Positions 11,490 through 26,300 of a stretch of DNA of 64,000 bases are shown one piece after another (the stretch's first letter is position 1; the number at the start of each line of letters is the position of its first letter). A program made the position numbers and the translations under genes. Below the pieces are notes generated by a model. The model did not search any database, was not told the DNA's origin, and saw only the letters and a program-made list of their open reading frames with translations. The stretch is taken from the NCBI GenBank assembly GCA_037893225.1, contig JAZGUH010000490.1, positions 488,501-552,500 of the forward strand, written 5' to 3'. The stretch is from Hippasteria phrygiana. Taxonomy: Eukaryota; Echinodermata; Asteroidea; Valvatida; Goniasteridae.

Positions 11490-12066
11490 ACATAATCTTT
11501 CATTTTTACTGACAACAGTCAATCTTTTATAACTTTGACTTTTCCTTTTTGCACCGGTACAAGAAGAGTTTGTTTCCAAAAATAAAAGGGACTGTTTTTT
11601 GCTTTTCTTGATATTAATCGGGTTTGGAAATGAACTATTTTCCATTCGTACAGGACTGTTTCCCAAAACAGTTCCAAGTTTGAACCAATCTCAGTCGGTA
11701 CATATATACGCTATTTTAGAGCTGTACAATTATGAAAATAACTTAACTGTATGATACATCAAATGTACAGTTTAATCTCTACAGAACTTGCTTAAACAAA
11801 AAAACAAAAAACAAAAATGAGTTGGCTTTTGCTCGTCTTCAGCACGAATGGGTTAGGCATAACCACAGAATTTCTAATTATATTCTTGTCAAATTCTGGG
11901 GACACAACCGGACAAAATTAAAGTCAGTCGATTGCTGCACACCATAAATTTATACTGAAGTCCCATGTGCCACGTCTCACGCTGTGTCCAAAGTTTTAAC
12001 TATTGAAAGAAACACACTGCCTTTAATAAGGCGCCCAATTGGGCAAAAAAAAAGCATTCGTCCAAC

Positions 12067-12453
12067 AATAAGCCATAGTTCGGTATTCCAACTGTGTACG
12101 TGCACAACAAGATTCCACGATTTTTCTCTAGGGAAAAACGTGGCAGATAAATGCACACAAGGCTATGGGGGACGTGGTAACCGAATCTGCATTCTGTGCA
12201 ATTTTTCCGGCAATCAAAAAGACGATGGAAACTTTTGTTCGAACAAAAGTTTGGACACACAAGACCCCTGAAAACACTTCGCTGTCCAAACGTTTTTTGA
12301 AAAAATGTTACTTCAGAACACGATGATCTCTTTAAATTTGCTGGTAGCCGCTATGCTTTTGCACGCATACGATGAAATGTTTCTCCCGAATGAAAACTTG
12401 TCAATTCTTGATGTGCACATGTGCAGTTGGAATACCGAACTGGCTTTTAATAT
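12067..12453. mobile_element. Inverted-repeat element, ITR AGTTCGGTATTCCAACTG
   Basis: Arms of about 65 bp from AATAAGCCATAGTTCGGTAT and the complementary end ATACCGAACTGGC. A shorter relative is at 24943-25148. Lies between the two genes. Confidence 0.55.
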
Positions 12454-13292
12454 TGTAATGGTTAAAAAGCTCATTAAAAAGTATAATAATGTACAAGACC
12501 AGCCATTCAAGGCATGCCGGTGTATATTATATAGACTGCGTTCGATTAGCTTACACGGTAAACACTGGGTTACAACGCGGGAAAGCCACGAAATGAAGCA
12601 AATCAAACACTGTGGTGTATTCACCTAGGCATGTTGGGAAAGTTAAGGTCACAGGTCGTTTGGGGGCGGGAACGTTTTATACAAAAAAAATAAAGAAGAA
12701 AAAAATAAGAAAAGTGTAAAATGTTAGTCAGGCTCACTGTCGTCTGCTCTACCAGAAAAATATTGACCATGACGACATTATAATTATAAAATTCACAATT
12801 TACACACAGTCTAGTCCCCAACTGTTGTCGATGTCAGGAAAATACACTCTTTGCTTTCCAATTTGTGTCATAATTTGTACGTTTACTCAAGTCAAATTTC
12901 AGTTCCCCGCCATGTTTATGTTTTCAGCTAGGCGGTAATTTCATTACACCCGGGCAGCCACCAGAGATCCGCTCGCTAGCTGGAGTAGTGGTGGTTGACA
13001 CCGGGGCAGACACGAGTATCACGTGATGACTAATCGAATGGTCTCGTGTAAGTTTCACTTACAGGTGTAAGCTAATCGAACACACCCGTTATATTCTACT
13101 TTTTTTTCCAACCACAGCAATTTTAGGACAAATGCTTTTTGGACCACAATGGCAATTAAATGTGTACGCCTACTGATCTTATCCCTGAATACCCATCTCT
13201 TCTGACTGAAGTGCCCCACCACTTCCCCTCCTTATATATTGGTGCGACCCGACCCACCCCACCCCCCCCCCCCCCCCCCCCCCCCCACATGC
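12454..13292. other. Intergenic, 3' flank of SRBD1
   Basis: Contains the SRBD1 3' UTR start; no convincing polyadenylation signal close to the stop. Nothing else recognised. Confidence 0.4.
13262..13286. repeat. C25 tract (G25 in the SRBD1 3' UTR)
   Basis: Uninterrupted; in mRNA sense a G run beginning six bases after the stop codon. Confidence 0.9.
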
Positions 13293-13582
13293 TCACAGAA
13301 CTGGTTGGCACAGCTCCAGGCTGATCCTCGTCTTAGCCTCGTTCTCCGTCCTCTGTACAGACAGCACTCGGACCTCAACCTTGTCCCCAGGTCCTAGGGG
13401 CTGTCCCTTCTTCAGAAAGTCCCTCCTCATCTTGCTGTTGTGAATCAGACCGTGGCGTCCGACACCGATATCCACAAAGGCTCCAAAGTCGGTCAGGTTG
13501 GTCACGCGGCCCGTCAGTACCTGCCCGCTCTGGAGATCGGCGATGGACTGGAAGCTCCTCTTAAAGAGCGGCTTGTCATACT
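13293..13582 (-). CDS. SRBD1: SRBD1 coding exon 18 (residues 713-808), S1 domain and stop
   Basis: [20 protein letters not shown], then the S1 fold [20 protein letters not shown] with HGLIHNSKM and [11 protein letters not shown], ending [10 protein letters not shown] and TGA (13293-13295). Six bases after the stop the transcript enters a run of 25 G. Confidence 0.94.
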
Positions 13583-16500
13583 CTGAAGGAGATCATTACA
13601 TAATTCTCAGGGGTGAGATTGGCCGAAAATGAACTATCCACGAAATCTGCAGTGTTTGGGGAGTCGCCGAGGACCCCAGAGCAACCTAGGGGGTCCATGG
13701 TTTGTATTTGCCTAAAGGCACCCTTAAAAATACCTGGGCCCATGTGCATAAAAGGCTACTAGTTTAGCTGCCAACTAGTGCTTAGTAAGATTATAAATTC
13801 CCTAGTTTATACCTACGGAGTTGGCAACTAATTTGTGTTGCATAAAACCTCACTAGGCACATTGCTTACTAGTTGCATACTAGGACAATTTGGTTTGTAA
13901 CTGATTTGGGTGCTATGGCCTTGGAGAGGAGGTGATTATGTCAGATACAATAGGCTTGTAGACAAGTTTATTGTGTTTGAGCTTCGAATCACATTCCAAA
14001 TTAGCATAACTCCTTTCTAAAGGTCTTTGTAACATTGCATTACTGCCCAGTACTTACATTCTTTTCTTATTTGACGACGCAGTTCAACTAGCTCCATGAT
14101 TCTACGAGCCATGTTGTCAGGACGGTGTCCAAAGGCAGACTGATTAGTTGTCATCTAGTGACTTAGAGGTACCCCAGATCAACTCTAACTTTTGCCAGAA
14201 TTTTAGAATGTTACTATATCTAGTTGGGTTTTATGCATCACAATTAGTAATCAACTAGGCTTAGTAAGCAACTTAAGTCCATTTTAGTTGCCAACTAGGC
14301 CTAGTAGCCTTTTATGCACATGGGCCCTCGTCTATATCCACTTTCAGGAATTCCAGATTTCAAAAGAGATTCTTAAAAAATTCTGAAATCAGTAAAAATC
14401 CCGACAAAAAAATCCCGAAAAAGAGGGAAAAATCCTGTCAAATCTCACCCCTAAATTCTGAAGATTATTCCTTCCCATATTGACACTTCATGGTTCTACC
14501 CGAGGGCTTTTTCTATCATTACCCCTTTGCCTCTGGAACTACCTTCCTGACAATCTGAGAGAAGTTCACTAAATCACAGTATTTCAGCAGTGGCTAAAAA
14601 AATGTTTACGCTTCTTCCCCCCCCCCCCCCCCCATATATACTGCCCATGCACACTACATGATTTCCGTTAGACACTACTGTGCTCACTTTTGGTTCATTT
14701 TCAGTCATGATTGATGTTTTGGATGCCATTTGAACTTTTTATTACAGTGCATATTCACCTTTATTTTACCAAACAATGTTCCTAAGCCTGTACAATACGC
14801 CAAATGAGGATAGGAGCGAGAACATGCATATTATTGCCAACTCAATTACTTTCATAGTCTTGGTAAAATGTTCCCAGTCAACAGAATTAGCTGGCGTTTT
14901 GAACTTAAACAGGTACAACATGTAGTATACAACATTTGCAAACATCAAAAAACAAAACTACTGAATTATTACGAAAATACTGTTCTAGTAAAATAGCAGT
15001 CCCAATCATCATGTGAAATCATGGCACCCGGTGTGCTGTCGTTTTCAAGAAAAGTGAAAATTTATATCGTTTTCCAACGATGGTCAGCCGACCATCGTTG
15101 GAAATAGTCTAGTTCCCCGACCTGATCATTCCCCGACTCTATAAACTGTAGGGTCAGGGAACCAGACTACTAGAACATAATGTTTTTCTCTCTGTTCAGG
15201 GGTTCATTAATTTTCAACTTTTCCTAGAGTCAAAAGACCAAGTGCGAACACAGGTAAGACTCAACTTTGGGAATTTTTGCCATCGTCTCAGTAAAATAAG
15301 TCCAGTGCGAAAAAGGTTTTAAACAGTCTGCTGGCAAAGCGACAGGCACCATACCAACAAGCCATCCAGTCAACCACCCCGATTCCAAATCCCTGCTATG
15401 CCATAACCCACCTGCCCTGATGTCATAGCCCATTAGTTGTTGTAGCCCATCTAAGATAAGCTTCATCGTTGGTTCTCCGACCTCTAAATCTTTGGCAAGT
15501 TTCCCCACACCTCAAAAGGAAAAAAGGAAGACTTTACATAAATACATACATGCGTTCACAGTAATTCACAAACCTTCTATGTAACTCACAAATCATGTAC
15601 AATGCTAAATACTACACCCAAAGCCTCTGAAACCGTCATATTGCGATACTTTCTCTGGAATCTGTTGAAGAATTATCCTCTATTTAGATCTGGGCCCAGG
15701 AAAACTGTAAGGGCGGTAGGGTTGGCAATTCAAAATGTGGCCAACCCTACCACCTCTGATTGTAACCTTTCACCTAGAGTGACATTTAGCCTTGTATTGA
15801 GTGATTTCAATAACAAAAAAAGAAGCTCAACAACCCCTCCCCAATTCCATTACACCCCTTCCAATTGAGGGGGTGTGACATCACTCTCTGAGCACAATTC
15901 AACAAGACGGCCATTTATGAAAATGTGCGTGTGTACGTTTGTACACACACCCATGTGCGTTTTCCTATACTACTGAGGACCATGATTGGAACCCTTCTTT
16001 TGTTCCCTTTGTTTGTACTTTTAACTTTTTCCGAACAGCTCCCATAAGGTTTGTACACGAAGTTCTCCCGAGGACTCAGCCCAAGTCCTCGGTGTCATTG
16101 TTATCCCTAATCCTCCATTGTCCCAAGTCCTCTCTCGTATAGCCTAACCCACTCACCCGTACTTTCCCAATACTTCCGAGGACAATGCTTTGTGTTTCCT
16201 ATTGTTCCATTAATATAACCCAACCCCATAGACTAAGCACGTATTTTTACGTCCGAGGACCGATTTCAACAAAAGACCGACTTGCGAGGACAAGAAAGGT
16301 TCCTATGTATATACAGAACCTGTACACACATACATGTTACTGCACACATAATTTGACCTTTTGATCAAAAGGTCAAATTATGTATATTTGTACAAACATA
16401 ATAGTTTGAGTGAATGATGGCGCTATCTCATTCAGTGACACTTCCCTTCTGGTGACTTGTAAAACTTAATCCCAAACTCATGTAGAGTCGATAGTGTGCA

Positions 16501-19500
16501 TGATTGGTAGTCCTCCAGTTTATTTTTACTGAATTATTACGAAATACCTTGTAGTCTCAATCATCCTGTGAAATGATGGCACCTGGTGTGCTGTCGTTTT
16601 CAAGAAAAGTTAAGATTTATATCGTTTTCCAATGATTGTTCGGCCGAACAATCATTGGAAAACTGCCCTCTATTGACCGAATGTAGTTAATCCGCATTGT
16701 GTCTAATATAGGTTAACAATCCAAAAACAGGCGCAAGGTTGCAATTATCGTACGTGTGTGTGTGCGTGTACGTGTCGTACGCGTAGTGTACCGAAGCGAT
16801 GCGTTGTAACCAGTGCATGCAGTGGATCTTGGACATTCGCCGCATGTACGTACCGCTCGGCCAAAGTACATGTTATGTGACCAATTGAAAATGATCCCAT
16901 TTACAAAAATTGGGCTTATTTTACAAGAGGGCGCTATAACAAATGTTTTTCTCTCGTTTTTTTTCACATCCAAGAATGCAAAACTTTGAACAGGTCAGTG
17001 GAACGATATTTCCTATAAAATACTAACCCCCAAATCCGCCCATTTCTGAAAATTGCAACAATGACCCATTATGTACACTACATTTAAGTACGAGTCTGTG
17101 CTTGTTATGTCCATAGTCAGGTTAACATGGGCGGACATATATAATCAGGTTCGGCTTTTGTAAGTCAGATCTGATTGGGTGTGCGAGCAGAGGATCCTGT
17201 TCACAGATCCTCTTGAGAGAAAAAAAAAGAACCCTTTGAAGCAAAAAACATTACTTCTTCAAAAACTAACTGTATACAATTTTGTAACTAGAGTAATCAT
17301 GGGTTCATGCACTGTCTACGGCCCTTTTCAGATAGTCGTTACAGTCAGGAAAACTAAAGATGCATGGGTTGAAAATCCTGAGCAGTTTCATGCAGTACGG
17401 TGAACAAATAGCGGGGCAGTTTTCGACAGTGTCATATGAATATCCGACCCTTGTGAAGATCCGACACCTTACCCATAATGCATTGCAACACACTGCGCTT
17501 TTATGACGAAGACAGTACTTTTTGGCAATGGCATAACCTTTAACCTCAACCCAACCCTTCTGTACCTACATGTATCCTAAACCCTAAACCCCAACCCTAA
17601 CCCTATTTCTCGCCCCTTGCGTGGTGGCCTCGTGGCTTATTGTATCGAACTCAAGATCTTGGTGATGCTGCAGATTGTGGGTTCGAGAACGGCTGGGGGG
17701 CCATGGTGCATGTGTCCTTGAGCAAGGCACTTTGTCACAAGTTGCTTCTCTCTACCAAGGACTAACATGGGTACCTGTGAGGGCAGTGATGGTTATGTGT
17801 TTAATCAGCCTGTGTGCGCTGAGGTTGTATACTCCCCGCCAGGGAGCTGAGATGGTTTCAGGAATGAATAATGGGCACGATGAGCAGGGGTAATAATACT
17901 TTAAAGTGCATTGAGAGTTCCTGCGGTCCTGAAATGCGCTATAGAAGAACGCTCTATTATTATTTAATTAATATTATTATTATAATCCGCACCCTCACCC
18001 GTACACCATACGTTTCTCATTGTTTTGGCGGACAGGGCCTACTGAACATGTGCAGTATAACCAGCAAGTCAGATTTTTCACGGTTGTTTTTCACATGACA
18101 ATGGCACAGTGACTAATGGGTTAACGGGATAAGGTATAAAGTGAACAGCAAAGTGTATTTCTTTATAACTTACTTGTACTTTGAAGCAATCTCTGGAGCT
18201 TATTTTTCATGACTGTGGTCCCAATGTCACTGGCACGTGCATCAGCCTTCGAGAGAACCCTGCCAAAAAGATCCACAAGTTGACTGAAATCACACTAACA
18301 CACTTTGTAATTAATATTCACTTTTCATTTTTCTCGGCTCACAATGTTTAATTTCAATCCAAAAGTACTGGTCACTTCTTGGGGTCCAATTTTGGTGTCC
18401 TTGTTACATCTGACGTGTATAAGATTCTGCAATTCAGGACACATTCTTTAATGCCTACTATCTCCAAAGAGTGTTTATGTAAAGCAAAGTACCTGCCAAA
18501 CAAGTAAAAATTGGTGTAAAGTCGGTTTTAAGGATACTTGATGGGAAATTACACAGGTCAGGTGTAACAGGGACACCAAAACATGTCACACTTTTGGACC
18601 CCAAATTTATGGGATGACCTCTTTCTCTTTCACAAGGAATATCAGAGGATCTAAGCTGATGAGAGGAAATTGCTTGTCATGATTTCGATGGGCTATGTAC
18701 ACTGCCCCAATCTGTGACAGCTAAAGTAACAAATTAATGGTTGCAACCTCATTAATTTCCTATATAACTGGTGATGAATATCCACAGCTTAAAACAATCA
18801 GGAAAAATACTCACAAGTCTCAGTGCCAATTAAGATACATATCAAATTAAAGATTTTTATCTTTCAGTTTGTTTAATTTTTCTTTTTTGGGGGGTGGCTA
18901 ATTAGCTGATGGCATTTCAATAATGTTTGCCAACAAAGATGACCTCCCCTAAAAATGAGTTCCAAAACTCAAATTGCAAAGTCTCTAATTTGAAAAATTG
19001 TCCCTCCATTCCATTTCAATATAGAGTGACTTAAGAGTCCCATTTCATCCAAATTGATCACAAATTGATCTTGCAGTCCTCTCCTGGACCTTAAACACAA
19101 TTTTTGAAACATTTCCCAAGAATGACAACTATACCTTTCAACATGCAACACAAAAACAAATTCAACAAAAATTAGTGTACAAAATTCCATAGAGTTGTCT
19201 AAAGGGACATGGTTAGGGAACCTTTTTATATTGTCCGGATGCGGTATTAATTTGCAGTATTTTTCTTTGTGGCGCCGTATTCCTTACCTCAAACCTTGCT
19301 GATGAATGGGAAGCCAGGCGGCTTGAAGAACTGAATAATCACAATGAGGGTCAACACTGCAGCTTGGAGCTCATTAAAGCCCATTCGGCTTGTCAAAGAT
19401 TTCCAGTTTACAGTGGTCAAACTATACCCACCCTCTACCCACCCTCCCCCCACCCCCCCCCTCCCCCCCCCCCCCCCCCCACCAGATATCTGAAAGCAGA

Positions 19501-22500
19501 TCTGCCAACCTTTCAAACTCATTTCAGTATTCAGAAAGCCAAAAATCAGTATTTTGCTAAGAAAATCCGTATTTTTCATGAAATTTAAACACTACCTGAA
19601 AGTCACATTTTTTCCGCGCAGGATAGTCTACATACCACTGTAACGGCAATGGTTTAACGAACCCACACGCTGGATGGACCATTTCCTTATTTTTTTATTT
19701 TCAAAAGTAAAGTTGCATCCGTTCAGTTGGGATCGCAAAAAATGTTTTATTCAGAACAATTGAATGAACATACTAAAATAGCCTATTATCAACAAAACCA
19801 AAAACAAAATAATTCTGAAACTGACTTGTTTTTGCCGTCCCAATATCACAAACTGCTCGCATAGAGTCACTGTTCCATGGTACTGATGATAAAGTATTCC
19901 ATGCCGTGCATACAACGGGCCGGCGTGCCCAGCCAACTACATTGTAGCATCCCCATGCACGGTGCGTTACCGTATAAACACGTTGGCCACACGTGGAATT
20001 ATCCACACAGCCATTTATCACACACTCAACCACTGGTCCACTTCTTGTCGCAATTTGTCGAAAGTTTTGATTGAAATAGATGACTATCCTTGTTGATCCA
20101 ACTGTTTGTTGGTTATCGGCAGGATTTTGTGGACAAATCTTGTCGATTTTGTGGGCGAATCTTGTCGAGTATAAATCCAAAATCATTTTGCAATTGCATG
20201 TACAGTAAGCATGCGTATCTAGCTACTGGACTTGATACACGGGCATTCTTCACTACACGCAGGCGAAACCCGACTATGAATTTCGGTGTTGCATGATTTA
20301 AAGTCCCCCAAACAACGGACTCGCTAGGCACAATACGCACGCTCAAAATGTACGTGTGCGGACGGACTTAAAAACGCGGAGTCACACACAAAAAGCATAG
20401 TGGGGAAACGAAAAGCGTGCAAAACAGCGAAAATTTCACATGCCCGATTATTATGGTCGGATTTCACAAAATCCGTATTTTTTAACCTAAATCCGTACTT
20501 CCGTATTTCTCATAAATTTCCGTACAAAATACGGAAAATCCGTACTGGTTGGCAGCTCTGTGAAAGGAATTCCTGGGATTCTGGGAAGACAATGACCTCT
20601 GTCCCATATCTTGCTTCAAATGGGTCAGACCATGGACAAAGAACCCTATAATTAGAGGAAGTCTTGCTGCAATGAATGTTTGTTAAGAGCTACTGCCTTG
20701 GAACACTTAAATTCCCTATTGTCCACTGAAATGGATTATTAGCCAGAGAGAGAGAGAGAGAGATTGATACGTAACCGGATTCTTTGTAGTGCACTAATCT
20801 GTATAGAATGAGCTCATTATTTCAGCCAGCTAAGCATTAATGCTAGTACCACCAAAAAAAAAACACAAAAAAAACACAAAAAAACAGGTACTGCGATTGC
20901 TACCGCTTTCAGACAATATGAAATGATCCCTTAAGCCAATGACCAATGTTCCAGAGGCTCACCTCCTGACGACAAATTCCAAAAATGCATCAAACCCCAG
21001 CACTCAATATTACTGACGCCGTCGTTCCCGTTGACTTACTCTGTGGCAATGTGGTACGATTCAGGATGGATCCAGGTCATATCCAGCGGGTTTAACACCA
21101 CATCCGTCTTCCTCTTCTTTTTGGCTCCACCCGTTGCATGACCCCCTGCTTTCCTCTTGCCTCCTACTCTTGTAACCGTTTCATCATCCGATAGCAGATC
21201 TATGACTGTACTGGGGTAGAGAAGGAAGGGAGGGAGGAATGATTATGGCAATAAGCAGCAGTGTTGTAACCAAGTCATTTTTTCTCAAGTCAAGTCAAGT
21301 CGCAAATCAAATTTTCCCAAGTCAAGTCAAGTCAAGTCACAAGTCAAATTTTCCCAAGTCAAGTCAAGTCCCAAGTCAATTTTTTCCAAGTCAAGTCAAG
21401 TCCCAAGTCAATTTTTGTTCAGGTCAAGTACCAAGTCTCGAGTCAATTGTTAGTAAATAAAAATTCCAATGACAAAATGACAATGCAGAGGCTATACTAG
21501 CACGCATGCACTGTACAAAATCAACCCGGTGTGCCATTTCGACAATTCTCCATGCAGCTCGGCCAGCACTGCGGCCCTGCATACGTACTGGACACCCAGC
21601 TTGCTATATACTCGCTATAGGCTTGTTTTTTAACTGATACCTGTATGTTTGTGTTTATTTTAACAGAAGTGTTAATGTCAGCAAGTCAAATTTATTCAAG
21701 TCAAGTCGAGTCACAAGTCATGTTCTTTTAAGTCAAGTCAAGTCAAGTCCCAAGTCGTTTTTTTTCCAAGTCAAGTCAAGTCTCAAGTCAAAAGAATTGC
21801 GACTCGAGTCCGATTCAAGTCAAGTCAGCAAGTCAAGTCAACAAGACTGGCAATAAGCAGACAGACAAATCAAACACAGAGATGCTATGAGCCCATGGCT
21901 CTATGCCGTCAGATTTGGGGGTAAAAATAGCCTCATTCCTCCCTCTTGTATCTTTCCTTTTCTTTTGTAGCTCTGTACCTCGAGTGGCTTTTAAAGTTTG
22001 GGACAAACTTGCATAAAAAGTAATGACCAGCTCCCTTTTAACCCCTTGAACCCGGGTATACCGGGTATTTCATGGGGGCACTGGGGCGCCAGGCCGGGTT
22101 ATGCAGCCAAGCGAGAGCAAGTTCGATCAAGGACTATAGTTAACCATAGTTCGACTAACTCTGGTCGAACGCACGCTAGTCGACGATGGTTGGACTAGTC
22201 TAGTCGACGATTCGCGACCAGCCTACCGAAGTTGGTCGCATCGCTGGTTACCAATAGCCGTTTTAATAGCACAGTGCAGAGAGGACCAGTTATCAGAAAA
22301 ATTGCGGAAAAAAAACCGAAAGATGTAAGTAAATATTCAGCAGCAGTGAACATCATTTTTTGTTACTTTGTCTTTCTTTGAACATGTTGAAATAATGCAC
22401 AAGTTACCACTTGTGACATTGTTGATATACTGAGCAAATATCGTCCGTGTCGCTTTCATCTATGAACTCGTCCAAAAACGTAAACAAAATAGCCACCGCC

Positions 22501-23290
22501 ATTTTCTCATGGTCGCAATGACATGACAATAGTTTGACTAGAGTCGTTCGCACTTCAACTTCAGTGCTCAGCGCTACGTACGTCACGAACCAACCACTGG
22601 TTAACCATTGGTCCTTGATCGAACTTGGCTTGTGCAGCCAAGCATAACGTACACGATACCCAAAAATGGATTGAAAATGCAGAAAATAGCATATTGTGTC
22701 CCACAAAAAAGGAAACCCATCTTTTCAGGTAAGTTACCCAACAACCAAATATTTTATTCCCCCATATTGGTATGTTCAGGTGAAAGATCATATTGTCATT
22801 CTTTCATATGATATGAAATTATGATGGTAGCATCATGCATGACTGATCAGAGACAATTTGAAGTTGCTATTTCAGATTTGGTTTTGTTCGGGATAAGTGG
22901 GGCATTTATGTACACATCATGACTCAAGGAATAAGGAGGTCTGCTTGTTACATAACAGATTCCCTCCCATTGTAACTACCAACCAACCGTTCTGAGCAAA
23001 CATAACTCTGACACCATGAATTTGGATTGCCTCTGCTCGGTCATCCATGACTATCCCATCATATACTTTTGGCGTCACATGAAAGAGGATAGAATGAACT
23101 TTCTAATAAAGGTATACACTTTTGAAGAAATAATTTTTGATTAATAAGTAATTCACCTGATAAGATGAGTTTCCTTTTTTGTGGGACACACTGTATAGAC
23201 GTCAACCGGCCAGGTGGCAATTTTCAATCCGCACATATTTGTGTCAACCGGTGGCAAGGTGTTAAATAAAGACTACCTCCATCAGGCACC

Positions 23291-23335
<45 letters not shown>

Positions 23336-26300
23336 TTACATTTCTTTACCCAGGGTGTGCCCAAACAGTTTAAAACTGGTTTCCATTGGGGCCCTGCATA
23401 TTATTAGTTAAAACTGAATATTTACACATTCATACAAAATATTTAAACAAATACAATAATGTTTACAAAAATAAATCTATTTTCAGTTAACTTTTCAACT
23501 CTCCAACTCGCCTATTGCTGATTTACGGGATGGGTGAAAAACCCGCGAAGAAAACCTTTTAGGGTGAAAAACAAGGGGAAATTCCCATCCGGCTTCAAAG
23601 TATTTTGGCAACCAAGTTTATAACTCCGCAGATCAGCGTAAATGGCAGAAATATCACTGATAGATGGCTTTACGTAGCTCCAATTTAAATGTACTCAAGG
23701 AGTTTATGGTTCTCATTTGTTCAGGCAGGGACTGGTAGCTAGTACGGATGTTTGTTTTTTATGTTGGATGCTATTTTCATTGTAAACCTAACTGTCCGAA
23801 ATCCGCCAAAATGCAACACCATGTTGTGTTGTATTTTGATGGGTTCAGGACTGTAGAGCCTTGGCACCAATACATGGAGCTATGATGCCCCAAAGAATGT
23901 GCCATATGTATACTGCACAGTGTTGGATTTTGACATTTTGAAACTACGATCCTGTATTTTTTCCTTCATTTAATGTCATTTCAATTCTTTGTGGTAATGA
24001 AACCAAGGATTCCTCCAAAGTGCATTCTCGCGGTCGGTCGGACATCCGGGAACTTCGCTTGAACTCTGTACAGAGATCAATGGGTTTTTTGCTATGCAGC
24101 GCGGAGGGGAAAAACAAGCACACGCGCCGTGTATAAATGAATAGACCAAGGGGAAGATGTGGCGTCATGCCAACCGCGAGAATAAGACACTGCAGCTGAA
24201 AAGCCAGAAGAAATCAGTGGAAAGACGACATTGAATAAATGTTTTACAGATAGCAGGAAAATCCCAAAATAATAGTCTGGAGAAAATCCACGAAATCGGG
24301 CAGAAACTGAAAACTCATTACAAATGTTTCCCACCAATGTCATATAAAGTCCTAACCCCCCCCCCCCCCCCCCCCCCCCCCAAAAAAAAAGAATTTATAA
24401 ATAAATAAATAAACAAATAAATATTTTGGGGTCAATTGGTGTTTGCTAAAAAAAATCAATGAAAGAAAATATAAAAAAACGCTGTCTGTTTTTGTCCCCC
24501 CCCCCCCAAAAAAAATATGCTCTGGATGAGGCAGTGCTGAATGAGATCTAGGTCACTCTTCCAACCCTGCCCCTAAAACCCAGTTCCTACCTCTGCCCAT
24601 CACTGCAGTTAGTGCTGCTTGACTCGGGTCGTACCCTGACAAACCCAGCACACTGCTGATACGTCTTGGCTCCTAGACCTTTAATCTCCAGGAGCTGCTC
24701 TCGGTTTGTGAATGCACCATTCTTCTCCCGGTATTCAATGATCTTCTTGGCCCTTGTGACAGTCAAACCGGCTATTTTCCTGGTTTTAAACAAGGGAGAG
24801 TACAACAAATTTAACATTCTGCTCTCTCTAATTGAAGTTAACTCTCCCATGCCATTGGCAAATAAGATGATACCTTTGACCTACATGTAGGTGTACGTTT
24901 AGAATTACTATACCTCATATATATTCATGATCGAGAGCTGAATAAGCCAGTTCGGTATCTGAAAGGTCAAAGGTTATTTGGGATAAAATTGCTGACGTAA
25001 TGTCACACCATGTTGATTGAATTTAACACGTTTGCGTTGTGCGACCACCTTTGGCGTTCACACACGCGCGTTAACGGTCACGTGGTTCATTCGGGATAAA
25101 ATGTCATTGTGCACATGCGCAGTTGAAATACCGAACTGGGTTATTCTCACTGGTCCATTCACCATCACGTGCCAGCCACTATTTTTGCTGTTTACCAAGC
25201 GCGCACACGAGAATTCACGGCACGCACAGGGTAAATATATGCATGCCCTTTACGAGCAATTTGTGGAACTTTCGCACGGGTGTAGTACGCATGCGCAAAC
25301 ATTGCTCTAGCTACATACACATGAAAAGATGATGGATGGCTCCTGAAATTGTAATGGAAACTGAATATGTATGAGGTATAGTAAAACAAATGAAGACTTC
25401 AGGCGCAAAAGCCACTGAACGCCAACAAAAAATATTTGATTATTGTATACTAGGAACTGAGAGCTTTCACGTGATATTGTTTTTCTTATTTTTCATGGAA
25501 GTGGCGTTTAGCGGCTTTTGCGCCTGAAGTCTTCAAATATAACATGGTTTATTTCGGATGGATAGTCAATATTAGCTCCCTGAAGTATTGGACAGAGGGA
25601 GACTAAAGCCGTGTTTCCATTGGACTTTATATTCCGCGGCCTCGCGGAAACTTGCCGCCACAGTCCTTCGCGTAACTCTACCGTGCGTTTCCATTTGGAT
25701 TTTTATTTACCGCGACAAGAACGTTTATTTGCCTTCGAGGCTGGCAGAATGTTACAAATTGCGAGCCTGATGATGACTTTCGGCGGCCGCGCAGATATCT
25801 TCAGCGACCGCTTTCGGCCTGGTTGTTTTACATCAAGGTCGCGGTAAGTTGACAGGGACGTTAGTTTACCGCGCGTCTCCATTGGACTTAATTTTGTTAT
25901 TCTAAAGAAAAGTCGCGGTAGATTGACAAAAATAAGTCCAATGGAAACACGGCTTAAGACTAACCACAGAGAGGCCTCTGACCCGCTAACTCACAAAACA
26001 GAAATCAGAGCGAGCCCATACACTTTCAAAATGCCCTCATACCCCGGGGATTGGCCCTGCACATTATGTACAAAAGATACTTTGTACAAAAACATACGGT
26101 GCACATGTTAACTGTGGGATTTATTTGTTTAATTATGGTGGGTCACAGACTCACACAGGGTGGTTGATGATAGCCTGACTTGAGATTACATGGCAAAAAA
26201 TGACTGCTCAATGACGGAGTAATTGATTAACAAAAACTTTAAGTCAAAAACTGTCATCTGGGTCTGCGGAGGATATAACAGGAACTCATACATGTGATTA

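Larger units (their letters stand above)
22042..23261. mobile_element. TTAA-type MITE (ITR CCCCTTG), hosting two nested elements
   Basis: TTAA at 22038-22041 and 23262-23265. Outer ends match the intact short copy at 49180-49378. Two other inverted-repeat elements (22119-22626 and 22695-23190) sit inside. Confidence 0.6.

Noticed and set aside
14050..14150. Extra SRBD1 exon ([20 protein letters not shown])
   Set aside because: Phases already join exons 17 and 18 correctly, there is no homology to SRBD1, and the stretch lies inside a MITE.
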